From NCBI RefSeq assembly GCF_002752165.1, contig NZ_MOMB01000046.1, positions 141,971 through 205,970 on the forward strand: a stretch of 64,000 nucleotides of DNA, written 5' to 3'. Within the stretch, counting starts at the first letter, position 1; the number at the start of each line of letters is the position of its first letter. The notes below the pieces were generated by a model. That model saw only the letters and a list, made by a program, of their open reading frames with translations, did no database searches and was not told the DNA's origin. Source of the stretch: Erwinia sp. OLFS4 (GTDB taxonomy: Bacteria; Pseudomonadota; Gammaproteobacteria; Enterobacterales; Enterobacteriaceae). Below are positions 32,732-40,149 of this stretch, piece after piece. The position numbers were made by a program, and so were the translations under genes.

Positions 32732-32959
32732 ATGAAATTATCATGCCGCCGCTGCGGAAGCAGCCGATTAGTGTTTCTCAGAGATCAGCAACGTGGCTAT
32801 ATCCATAGCGCTGTCTGTGCCTGCTGTCAAAAACCGTTAACCGCCGGGGATTGGAATCTTTTGCCGCAGATGGCAAGCGAAAACCTGCAGATAAGCAGCC
32901 CGGAACAGGATGACAATGTGTACAGGGCCGCTTTGAGCGAAATTAAATCAGAACAGTAG
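32732..32959 (+). CDS. Small zinc-ribbon protein, function unknown
   Basis: 75-residue predicted cytoplasmic protein. It has four Cys in two pairs (CRRC at residues 5–8 and CACC near 28–31) separated by about 20 residues, the geometry of a zinc ribbon, and a polar acidic tail. A GGGGG stretch precedes the ATG at a long spacing. The last 12 bases overlap the convergent yohP-like gene. Not recognised; the coding call rests on the Cys pairs and the open frame. Confidence 0.6.
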   Translation: MKLSCRRCGSSRLVFLRDQQRGYIHSAVCACCQKPLTAGDWNLLPQMASENLQISSPEQDDNVYRAALSEIKSEQ

Positions 32960-33031
32960 CTTAAACACGCCAGTAATGGTCAGCAGCCCCACGATAAAAA
33001 TGATGGCGATAATCCAGAGTATAATTTTCAT
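32948..33031 (-). CDS. YohP-like small membrane protein
   Basis: 27-residue protein (MKIILWIIAIIFIVGLLTIT then GVFKLLF), almost entirely one membrane helix. It resembles E. coli YohP, a 27-residue stress-related inner-membrane protein. A strong GGGAG ribosome binding site lies 3 bases before the ATG. The 3' end overlaps the convergent zinc-ribbon gene by 12 bases. Too short for ordinary gene finders. Confidence 0.85.
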   Translation of the reverse strand: MKIILWIIAIIFIVGLLTITGVFKLLF

Positions 33032-33101
33032 TGTCTCCCTCATCTATCCTTTCCAGTCAGTATTGATAGCCAGTGTGCGCTTTTCTGCATCACCGGCTGC
33101 A

Positions 33102-33110
33102 TAAGTATAG
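33102..33110 (-). promoter_or_regulatory. Candidate sigma-S type -10 element of the yohP-like gene
   Basis: The minus strand reads CTATACTTA, close to the extended -10 consensus used by RpoS, about 70 bases before the yohP-like start. A -35 box is not evident, which is common for sigma-S promoters. Confidence 0.45.
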
Positions 33111-33367
33111 GAAAAGATATTTATTCTGCCGCACGCGCTTTTTGACCAGCCGTTCCGGCAGCGATGCAGCGCACTTTCCAATAACGTAATCCATCAGCAA
33201 GCGACAAAAATTCAATACGCGATAGTGCCGTATTTACCCTGATGACCAAAGATGGGCTGGTTGGCAGACACACCCTGCCAGTCGGACTACACTTTTATCT
33301 TCAGACTTGGAAAAGTAAACGACCAACGACAGTCAGAGTGAATATCATCTGACGAACAGGAGGAGAT
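33111..33367. other. Intergenic region upstream of the 82-residue orphan gene
   Basis: Together with the yohP leader this is about 340 bases without a gene. Apart from the minus-strand -10 element at 33102–33110 and the AGGAGGAG ribosome binding site at its right end, I see no repeat, hairpin or promoter I can defend. Confidence 0.4.
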
Positions 33368-33616
33368 ATGAGCACTATCGATACCCGGATGGGCCGTTAC
33401 AGCCTGAAAGCACAGGAAACAGAAAGCGGTCATATTCATGGCTTCATCGCGATTAATGATGAAGGTGGCCGGCCACTGACCCGTCAGGACTTTGCTGAAC
33501 ATTATCTTGATGATGTGATTAATAATGTCATCTTCCCGGTTACCGGCGGCAACCGGCATATTGCCGGTGCTCTGCGTGACCAGATGGTCAAAGCAGGATT
33601 TGAGCAGCCCCACTGA
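33368..33616 (+). CDS. Hypothetical protein, 82 residues
   Basis: Small acidic-to-neutral soluble protein without signal peptide, membrane segment or recognised motif. The start is well supported by AGGAGGAG 4 bases upstream of the ATG. Predicted mixed fold with a C-terminal helix (AGALRDQMVKAGF). It converges on the ParB-like gene 65 bases downstream. Function unknown. Confidence 0.65.
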   Translation: MSTIDTRMGRYSLKAQETESGHIHGFIAINDEGGRPLTRQDFAEHYLDDVINNVIFPVTGGNRHIAGALRDQMVKAGFEQPH

Positions 33617-33681
33617 TCTTTATAAGGCCAGCGGCACAACGCCCTGGCCTGTCTGAGTTACCTCTTTATGTCCAGCGGCAC

Positions 33682-34812
33682 TCATCCTTCAGCCGTACCG
33701 GATGACGGGGCTTTGCTCAGGTCCTCACTGGGGTATGGTGTCACCGCCTCCCGGCGCATACGCCTGCTGACAACCAGAATCGGTGTCATCAGAAACAGTA
33801 AAATACTGGCGGACGCACCGGCCGTAATCAGACTGACTTTACCCGCCATACCGTTGCCCATGGTCATTCCCACCAGCAGCAATGACAGCATAAAAATAAA
33901 CAGCGTTGTCAGACTAATTGGCCAGATATTCGCAACCGGCATATCGGTCAGCGCCATACTTACCGGTTGCGCCGCCAGCCGCGCCTCTTCCTGCTTTCGT
34001 ACTATTTTTTCGCCAATGGCATTGAGATCCAAACAAGGAGCCAGAAAGTTTTCAAGCTGCTGTGGCGCGTACAGCTCATCAAAGATGTGCCTGACCGCTG
34101 GAAAATGCGCTGGCCAGTGGTGACTATGTACCCCATAAGTGGCCAGTGCCGGCAGCGTGATACGTGGCCACTGCAACAGCTGTAAATAGCGGTCATGTAA
34201 CACTACCCAGCTTTGCCGGGTATTACCGCGCATCACATGGTAAATACGCATCCGATCAGCGGGTGGATAGTCCAGCTTACTCACCCTGGCCATAATATTG
34301 GGGATCTGTTTTTCCCGGCAGTAGCTGACCCGATTCTGCCCTTCAACGGCCAGCACCACCGCCAGCTGAGGAATAAAAAAATACGATGTACTATCCGCGG
34401 CATGCTGGCTGCTAAGATGCGCAGCCAGCCGGGCTTCGCTGTTGGCATTAAGATGCTCCGGCCACCAGCGCCAGCTACGGCCAATCACCCGCCCGGTAGG
34501 CACCTGAAAAACCCCCATGCTTTCGCTGTTGACAGGCTGCGGGGCAAATGGAAATATTTTGCTAAAAAAGGTCAGAGCATCATCCGGGCCATCCCATTCA
34601 CCACTGGTTTCCAGCCCGTGCAGATTGGCCGTCAGACATCCCCAGCCGCTTTTTCCCAACAAATCTATCTGATATTTGGTGTCCGCAAGCCGGCTGCCCA
34701 GCGCCAGTATTTCCTGCGGAATGCCTTTCATCGCCAGCATGGGAATGCTGCTTTCACTTTCCGGCTCGCTCAGCTCCTTACTCTTCTGCTCAGTTTCCAT
34801 GTTGCACGCCAT
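33682..34812 (-). CDS. ParB-like domain protein with C-terminal membrane hairpin
   Basis: About 376 residues; the frame is open to 34878 and starts at 34812 or 34800 are more plausible than the distal one, but no start has a clear ribosome binding site. The middle part carries LAVVLAVEGQNRVSYCREKQ, resembling the DGxxRv-type motif of ParB/sulfiredoxin folds (inference). Near the C terminus two strongly hydrophobic segments (ISLTTLFIFMLSLLLVGM and SASILLFLMTPILVV), split by a short loop, predict a membrane hairpin followed by a basic tail. Not a recognised gene; no partition or plasmid genes are nearby. Confidence 0.7.
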   Translation of the reverse strand: MACNMETEQKSKELSEPESESSIPMLAMKGIPQEILALGSRLADTKYQIDLLGKSGWGCLTANLHGLETSGEWDGPDDALTFFSKIFPFAPQPVNSESMGVFQVPTGRVIGRSWRWWPEHLNANSEARLAAHLSSQHAADSTSYFFIPQLAVVLAVEGQNRVSYCREKQIPNIMARVSKLDYPPADRMRIYHVMRGNTRQSWVVLHDRYLQLLQWPRITLPALATYGVHSHHWPAHFPAVRHIFDELYAPQQLENFLAPCLDLNAIGEKIVRKQEEARLAAQPVSMALTDMPVANIWPISLTTLFIFMLSLLLVGMTMGNGMAGKVSLITAGASASILLFLMTPILVVSRRMRREAVTPYPSEDLSKAPSSGTAEG

Positions 34813-35019
34813 CCCAAAATTGTCGTCAAACCTGAAACAGGACACGAAATAATGATGAAATACTTTTCTTCCTATCAATTGCCGTTATCGGCAGAGCGCG
34901 CCTTTTTTTTACAGGGCAGACAACAAAGTTTTTCATCAGCAGGTGAAACAACGCCGCACAGATTTGATAAGAAGCAACCGGAGGGGAACAGCGTGCGGAC
35001 AATGCCGCACGCCTGGCGG

Positions 35020-36336
35020 TCAGACAACGTATTGCAGTAGCAGGGTGCCAATCAGACCACAAACGGCAATCACCGTCTCCAGTCCGGACCAGGAACGCAT
35101 CGTTTCACCAATACTCAGGTTAAAATACTCTTTGAACAGCCAGAAGCCCGGGTCGTTAACATGTGAGAAAATCACGCTACCAGACCCCACCGCAATCACC
35201 ATCAGCTCCGGGCTGGCGCCACTGGTGGCAATCAGCGGGGCAACAATACCACCCGCAGTAATTGCTGCCACCGTAGCCGAACCCAGCGCGATTCTCAAAG
35301 CGGCTGCAATCGACCAGGCCATCAGCAGAGGAGAAACATTACTGCCCTCCATCAGACCAGCAATGTATTTATCCAGCCCGCTATCAACCAGCACCTGTTT
35401 AAATGCTCCGCCACCACCAATAATTAGCAGCATCATGGCGATGATTTTAATGGAATCCACCAGGGTATCGGTGATCTGATCCATGGTGCGGCCGCGATTC
35501 AGGCCAAAGGTAAAAATTGCGATCAGCACCGCGATTAAGGTCGCCATAATCGGGTCACCGAAAAATTCCGCCCAGGCAAGAAACGGATGCCCCTTCGGCA
35601 GCATCATTTCCGCAATCGCCCGCAATGCCATCAGAATAACCGGAACCAGTGCCGTCCAGACGCTGACACCAAAGCCAGGCATCTCTTCTTCACTAAACTT
35701 TTTCGGGTTGTACAACCCTTCAGGGATCGGTTTATCGATACTTTTAAGGAAGCGGGTATAAACCGGACCGGCGAGAATAACCGTTGGTATCCCCAGCAGC
35801 GTGCCATACAACAATGTTTTACCCATATCGGCATGGAACAATGTGGCAATGGCCGTCGGGCCGGGATGCGGGGGCAAAAAACCATGGGTGACAGACAATG
35901 CGGCGGCCATCGGTACGCCAACATACAGTAACGGAACCCGGGCTGTAGCGGCAATAGTCAGCACCAGCGGAAGCATCAGCACAAAACCCACTTCATAAAA
36001 CAGCGCAAAGCCGACGGTAAAACCGGTTAGTACAATTGCCCACTGTATCCGACGCTGACCAAACTTATCGATAAGCGTGGTGGCAATACGTTGCGCCCCG
36101 CCGCAATCGGCCAGTAATTTACCCAGCATCGCGCCGAATCCCATAATCAGGGCCAGACTGCCCAGCGTTCCACCGACACCATTTTTAATTGAACCAATCA
36201 CTTTATTTACTGGCATTCCCTGCAGTATGCCCACTGCAAGCGCCACCAGTATCAGCGCAATAAAACCATTCAGCTTGAATCTGATCATCAGGACCAGCAG
36301 TAATGCAACGCCAATCGCAACAATGACTAATGGCAT
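35020..36336 (-). CDS. gntT: High-affinity gluconate:H+ symporter GntT
   Basis: Inner-membrane gluconate permease of the GntP family. 438 residues, the length of E. coli GntT, and very similar throughout (MPLVIVAIGVALLLVLMIRF start, GFLPPHPGPTAIA loop near residue 165, IIGGGGAFKQVLVDSG near 315, SVIFSHVNDPGFW near 385). AGGA precedes the ATG. It stands alone and has a GntR operator upstream, so it is expected to be induced by gluconate. Confidence 0.94.
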   Translation of the reverse strand: MPLVIVAIGVALLLVLMIRFKLNGFIALILVALAVGILQGMPVNKVIGSIKNGVGGTLGSLALIMGFGAMLGKLLADCGGAQRIATTLIDKFGQRRIQWAIVLTGFTVGFALFYEVGFVLMLPLVLTIAATARVPLLYVGVPMAAALSVTHGFLPPHPGPTAIATLFHADMGKTLLYGTLLGIPTVILAGPVYTRFLKSIDKPIPEGLYNPKKFSEEEMPGFGVSVWTALVPVILMALRAIAEMMLPKGHPFLAWAEFFGDPIMATLIAVLIAIFTFGLNRGRTMDQITDTLVDSIKIIAMMLLIIGGGGAFKQVLVDSGLDKYIAGLMEGSNVSPLLMAWSIAAALRIALGSATVAAITAGGIVAPLIATSGASPELMVIAVGSGSVIFSHVNDPGFWLFKEYFNLSIGETMRSWSGLETVIAVCGLIGTLLLQYVV

Positions 36337-36458
36337 AATTTCCTCTCCGCAATGGGCCGTGGCGCGTTGCCCCTGTTTTATATGTTCCCGGCTTTTGCTA
36401 CCGGAGACCCCTGTCAGGTGGTTGAAGTGTAGACAGCTTTAACACCGTTACGCGTAAT

Positions 36459-36474
36459 ATGTTAACGGTAACAT
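36459..36474. promoter_or_regulatory. GntR operator upstream of gntT
   Basis: ATGTTAACGGTAACAT, differing at one position from the palindromic operator ATGTTA(N4)TAACAT with central CCGG-type bases bound by E. coli GntR. It lies 123–138 bases before the gntT start. A weaker, overlapping GTTACGCGTAATAT sits just left of it. Confidence 0.8.
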
Positions 36475-36688
36475 GTTCAGACTAACATCCGGACATAACA
36501 GCTAATTTACATTCTGCGAACAAGATCAAACTTCTGCAACCCAACAGGCAGAGAAATTCCGCAGTTAAATAACGTTATCTGCTGATGCTCATCATCCCTG
36601 GCGGGTTGACTGCGCGCGGTAACTACCATGAGATAACAGGGAAGGTAAAAGAAAAAACGCTTCGGACAGGAGAAGATAGCGTCCTCAG

Positions 36689-36719
36689 CATCGGCGCCCG
36701 GTTCCACCGGGCGCCGATG
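36689..36719 (-). terminator. Long GC-rich hairpin after the rcnB-like gene
   Basis: 13-base-pair perfect stem CATCGGCGCCCGG / CCGGGCGCCGATG with a 5-base loop, 5 bases past the stop codon of the 36725 gene. No adjacent T tract on the minus strand, so it may act with Rho or protect the mRNA end. Confidence 0.55.
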
Positions 36720-36724
36720 GATAA

Positions 36725-37183
36725 TCAGTGATGCAGCGCGCTGCTGAGAATAATCGAGGTAATGATGCCGGTCGCGGCAGCAATCAGCACATAGTTACCG
36801 TCAATATATGCCCAGTGTTCACCTTCCGGCGGCTGGCGTAACCCGCGTTCGCGCCAGTCATCCACCCGGTAACCATCCCGATAGTCTGGCGGCACAGGAT
36901 GGCCACGCCGAAAATCATGGCCCTGCCAGGCAAAATGGTCACGCTCCTGATAATGACCACGCGGCGGCTGATGGTGCTCCCTGGCATCAACTGGCTGCGC
37001 ATGAACCGCCGGACGGTTGTCGTGCCCCGCCCCCGGTTGTGAACCACGGTGATTATCCTGACCGTGTGAAGGCTGCCAGCGCGGGTCCTGGTCATGCTGT
37101 GGCCCGTCAGCCCGGCTGCTGGTGGCAAACAGCGCGTTAGCGGTAAACAGTGAAATCACGAATGCCAGCGTTGTCTTTTTCAT
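36725..37183 (-). CDS. RcnB-family periplasmic protein
   Basis: 152-residue exported protein; RcnB in E. coli modulates Ni/Co efflux from the periplasm. The start at 37183 has GGAT upstream and begins a signal peptide (MKKTTLAFVISLFTANALFA, cleavage about residue 20–25). The mature part is rich in His, Asp, Gln and Arg (many HDxR/HHQPP-like clusters), consistent with metal binding. It ends with the family-typical HWAYIDGNYVLIAAATGII segment. The frame open to 37315 is leader. No rcnA or rcnR is next to it. Confidence 0.75.
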   Translation of the reverse strand: MKKTTLAFVISLFTANALFATSSRADGPQHDQDPRWQPSHGQDNHRGSQPGAGHDNRPAVHAQPVDAREHHQPPRGHYQERDHFAWQGHDFRRGHPVPPDYRDGYRVDDWRERGLRQPPEGEHWAYIDGNYVLIAAATGIITSIILSSALHH

Positions 37184-37410
37184 CTTTTTATCCTCGTTGC
37201 GACGACGATTAAGGTCGTTACGGGATAGTGTGCACCCCGCGACTAAAAAACCTAGTTCTGACAATCCTAAAGCCGGCGTTTTACGGGTATCCATACCCGA
37301 TATTTTGAAGAGCATCTCGAAACCTTTTAAAAAAAAGAGGTACGATTTTTTTGTAAAAAATTTAGTAAAATATGCACCTACCTTTGCATTTAAACTTTAC
37401 AAAATAATAT

Positions 37411-37617
37411 TTATTTACGAGACTCAATAACCCTTTCTAAAATCCACTGTTCGATCTCGGTCTCAATAAAAACCACAGCTCTTGAACCTAATTTGATAGG
37501 TTTAGAGAATCTATTTTCAGAAATCAATCGGTAAATCCATGCTTTCTTGTAACCAGTTTTATGTAGCACTTCAGGTAAGCGGATGAGTCGTGTGGTGCTT
37601 GGAGTTGCTGTATTCAT
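37411..37617 (-). CDS. AlpA-family excisionase/transcriptional regulator
   Basis: 68-residue winged-helix (MerR-like) DNA-binding protein of the AlpA type. These regulators sit in P4-like islands and activate integrase or excision. The motif RLPEVLHKTGYKKAWIYRLI is at about residues 13–32, with KLGSRAVVFIETEIEQWI following. AGGAG is 8 bases before the ATG. Divergent neighbours are absent; all three genes of this element run leftwards. Confidence 0.85.
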   Translation of the reverse strand: MNTATPSTTRLIRLPEVLHKTGYKKAWIYRLISENRFSKPIKLGSRAVVFIETEIEQWILERVIESRK

Positions 37618-37718
37618 GATTGTATCTCCTCGTCTGGTCGATGAGTTGATACTAATACCCAGCAGATAGGCTAATGAAGGGAGTTTTGGTATATAGAATT
37701 CTATGCGTTAATCGCTTG

Positions 37719-37760
37719 GAAAAAAGGGGGAGGAAAAAAATTAATTTTATCTCCCCCTTG
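37719..37760 (-). terminator. Terminator of the integrase–DUF6387 operon
   Basis: On the minus strand: AAGGGGGAG / CTCCCCCTT stem around an AT-rich loop, followed by TTTTTT. It lies about 27 bases past the DUF6387-like stop codon and before alpA. Confidence 0.8.
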
Positions 37761-37786
37761 CAAATTTAATTTAAACATGAAATCAC

Positions 37787-38599
37787 TTACAGTAAACTTC
37801 TGAGTCCACTAAGAGGAATTCCCTCCATATGATTGTTTTTATTTATAAAATTCTCAATGCTTTTGCATGTCTCTCCAGACAATGCTTTCTCAGCTAAAGG
37901 ACGATCAGTTTCCTTTAGTTGTTCTTCTCCTCGAATCTCATCTGTTAATCTTGGGTAAAGAATCCTTGATAGAACGGTATTCGTTAAGGCTATTTTTTTA
38001 AACTTGGCCCACAGAAGTAAGTCCATCATGGGTAGTATTCGATAATCTATAAGCTTGATGATTTTAGCCAATCCAAATTTTTCAATTTTGCTTTCTTTAA
38101 TCTGATAATCGTCCCTCCAAACAGGAAGCATAACCTTTAGTGCATTTATAATTTCTTCATCGGAGGAGTTTTTAATGTCGAATGATATGAACAGCCTATT
38201 ATCACTATCCTTTCTTATTACATCTTTCATAATAGAAGTTATAGGCTGAGACTTGATTTCGTTTTTAAGTTCTCCCGTTCCTTTTACAAAAGAATCAGGA
38301 GCAAAAAACTCAAGATTTCTCTTTAAACTTTCAATTTGTCTAAAACTTACCTGATGAATATGGCTGTTATTGTGGTTAGATAACCCTCCCATATTCATTG
38401 TTTGACTGATTAAGGGTTTTCCATCTAAGATCATTTCGAATGTAGTATCATCTCCTTCAAAGAAGTCCATTCCTTCAAATATATTCCTCCTGACTTGAAA
38501 TTCTTTATAAAACTCCCTCAAAGATAATTTTTCTACATCCTGATAATTTTCAATATTGAACCATGACTGAAGCTCTCTGTTGATCTCGTTCACCTTCAT
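37787..38599 (-). CDS. DUF6387-like protein of an integrated element
   Basis: 270 residues, AT-rich gene (codon use unlike the core genes). It resembles the DUF6387 family, short uncharacterised proteins found next to P4-type integrases; the hallmark visible here is IIKLIDYRILPMMDLLLWAK near residue 190. No signal peptide or catalytic motif. The start overlaps the integrase stop by four bases (ATGA), so its translation is coupled to integrase. Function unknown; cargo, defence or an integrase accessory role are all open. Confidence 0.6.
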   Translation of the reverse strand: MKVNEINRELQSWFNIENYQDVEKLSLREFYKEFQVRRNIFEGMDFFEGDDTTFEMILDGKPLISQTMNMGGLSNHNNSHIHQVSFRQIESLKRNLEFFAPDSFVKGTGELKNEIKSQPITSIMKDVIRKDSDNRLFISFDIKNSSDEEIINALKVMLPVWRDDYQIKESKIEKFGLAKIIKLIDYRILPMMDLLLWAKFKKIALTNTVLSRILYPRLTDEIRGEEQLKETDRPLAEKALSGETCKSIENFINKNNHMEGIPLSGLRSLL

Positions 38600-39798
38600 T
38601 GCTTCACCTTTCCGAGCTTAGATTCAATTTTTAATTTATTGAGATAGTCGGCATACCATTGCATCATTTCACGACGACCTTCCAGATATTGAGCATGGTT
38701 GTAGGTGCCACGAATAGTATTTCTGTCGGCATGAGCAAGCTGTGTCTCTATCCATGCACTTTCAAAACCTTGCTCATGCAAAATCGTGCTTAAAGTATGT
38801 CGAAAGCCATGTCCTGTAGCCCTTCCTGCATAGCCGATCTTTTTGATTACCTGATTGATACTGGCTTCACTCATGCTTTTTCGTGAGTCATTTCTGCCGG
38901 GAAAAATAAATCTGAATCCGCCAGTATAACTTTTTAACTCTTCCAAAAGACCAATTGATTGCTGGGATAGAGGAACAATATGAGGTCTTTTCATCTTCAT
39001 ACGAGCCACTGGTATCTGCCACAGTCGTTTTTCGAAATCAATTTCTGTCCATTCTGCTGAACGAAGCTCAATCGTCCTGAGTCCAGTAAGCATAAGAAGT
39101 TGAGTAGCGATTTGAGTGATTTTACTTCCCGAATAGTTCTCCAGGTGCCTTTGGAACTCACCCAGTTCATTTACTGAAAGATGTGGAAAATGTTTTTGTT
39201 TTGGTGCTTTCAGCACACCTACCAGATCTGAGACTGGATTATGCTCTGCTCTGCCAGAAATGACTGCATATGTGAAGATTTGACGACATGCCTGGCGAGT
39301 TTTCTTCAGCTTATCAAGAACACCACGATTTTCCATTTTACGAAGAACATCGAGCATTTCCTTAGCATTGATCTCAGCAACAGGTCTTCTACCTATGTAG
39401 GGAAAGACATCCTTCCTCAGGTATTCAAGAATGTCATCAGCATAGCCCTCAGACCAGGAAGGTTTCTTATGTTCATGCCATTCAATGGCAATTAGTTCAA
39501 AGCTGTTGCTTACAGCCATAATCTTCGCTGCTTTGATATCCTGTTTTTGCTGGCTTGGATCGCCACCTTCAGACAGGAGTTTCTTAGCTTCAGATCGTTT
39601 GATCCTTGCTTCAGCAAGGGTAAGTATTGGATAGGTGCCAAAGACTACACGTTTTTCTTTACCTAAAATCCGATACTTAAGTCTCCAACTTTTTGTTCCA
39701 TTGGGAAAAATTTCCAGATACATACCACCACCATCGGCAAGCTTGTATGATTTTTCCTTAGGCTTCGCAGAGTCGATTTGTCGAGCTGTAAGCTTCAT
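38596..39798 (-). CDS. P4-type tyrosine integrase
   Basis: Site-specific recombinase of an integrative element. 400 residues and apparently intact. The N-terminal DUF4102/arm-binding domain (LADGGGMYLEIFPNGTKSWR) covers about 1–90, the SAM-like core-binding domain about 100–180, and the catalytic domain follows: Arg in LTGLRTIELR, HGFRHTLSTIL (His-x-x-Arg), and nucleophile Tyr in RGTYNHAQYL near residue 372. It begins 165 bases from the tRNA-Arg fragment and reads away from it, as usual for elements inserted at a tRNA 3' end. Confidence 0.95.
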   Translation of the reverse strand: MKLTARQIDSAKPKEKSYKLADGGGMYLEIFPNGTKSWRLKYRILGKEKRVVFGTYPILTLAEARIKRSEAKKLLSEGGDPSQQKQDIKAAKIMAVSNSFELIAIEWHEHKKPSWSEGYADDILEYLRKDVFPYIGRRPVAEINAKEMLDVLRKMENRGVLDKLKKTRQACRQIFTYAVISGRAEHNPVSDLVGVLKAPKQKHFPHLSVNELGEFQRHLENYSGSKITQIATQLLMLTGLRTIELRSAEWTEIDFEKRLWQIPVARMKMKRPHIVPLSQQSIGLLEELKSYTGGFRFIFPGRNDSRKSMSEASINQVIKKIGYAGRATGHGFRHTLSTILHEQGFESAWIETQLAHADRNTIRGTYNHAQYLEGRREMMQWYADYLNKLKIESKLGKVKQ

Positions 39799-39799
39799 T

Positions 39800-39849
39800 T
39801 GGGGGCATCCAGTTGATTGAACCTAGCAATGCCCCCTATCCTGCCCCCA
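39800..39849. repeat. Repeated GGGGGCA elements in front of the P4-type integrase
   Basis: Three copies of a 7–8-base element: TGGGGGCA at 39800–39807 and, in the opposite orientation, TGCCCCC at 39830–39836 and TGCCCCCA at 39842–39849. They overlap the integrase start region. Likely integrase arm-binding or autoregulatory sites (inference). Confidence 0.5.
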
Positions 39850-39962
39850 ATTGAAATAAGAACGCAATAGGTGACCTTGGACCAAACTGGACCACATAGA
39901 AGTGTTATATTCTGATTTAAAAGGAAAAAGTAGACTAGAACGGATGTTAATAGAACAAAAGA

Positions 39963-40008
39963 TGGCACGCCCTACAGGATTCGAACCTGTGACCTACGGC
40001 TTAGAAGG
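39963..40008 (-). tRNA. 3' part of a tRNA-Arg (UCU) gene = attachment-site copy (partial)
   Basis: Read on the minus strand this is CCTTCTAAGCCGTAGGTC, then the T arm CAGGTTCGAATCCTG and TAGGGCGTGCCA. That is the anticodon (TCT), T arm, acceptor 3' strand and CCA of a tRNA-Arg like E. coli argU. The D arm and 5' acceptor strand are missing; bases beyond 40008 are unrelated. It is therefore not a functional tRNA. It marks one att site of the prophage to its right, whose integration should leave an intact tRNA gene at the other end, beyond 64,000. Confidence 0.85.
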
Positions 40009-40128
40009 GCAATAACTTATTGTTTTAATTGATAACAAGTGGTTTCACTCAATTTCAACATTTTGTTTTATAAGCAATTTTAGATGTTGTCTGATTTCAC
40101 CCCATAGCATAGTATTTCGTCATAACGA

Positions 40129-40149
40129 CACCCGTAAGAGCACCCGTAA
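40129..40149 (+). repeat. Paired CACCCGTAA elements at the prophage integrase start
   Basis: Direct repeats CACCCGTAA at 40129–40137 and 40141–40149, spaced 12 bases, the second touching the integrase ATG. Candidate arm-type or autoregulatory integrase sites, analogous to those at the other integrase. Confidence 0.4.

Noticed and set aside
34213..35040. 275-codon plus-strand frame opposite the ParB-like gene
   Set aside because: It only mirrors the minus-strand gene and the gap to gntT; no motifs and no ribosome binding site.
37250..37410. A second copy of the tRNA-Arg core at the left end of the small island
   Set aside because: I searched the AT-rich stretch by eye and found no match to the 46-base fragment, so the left boundary remains undefined.
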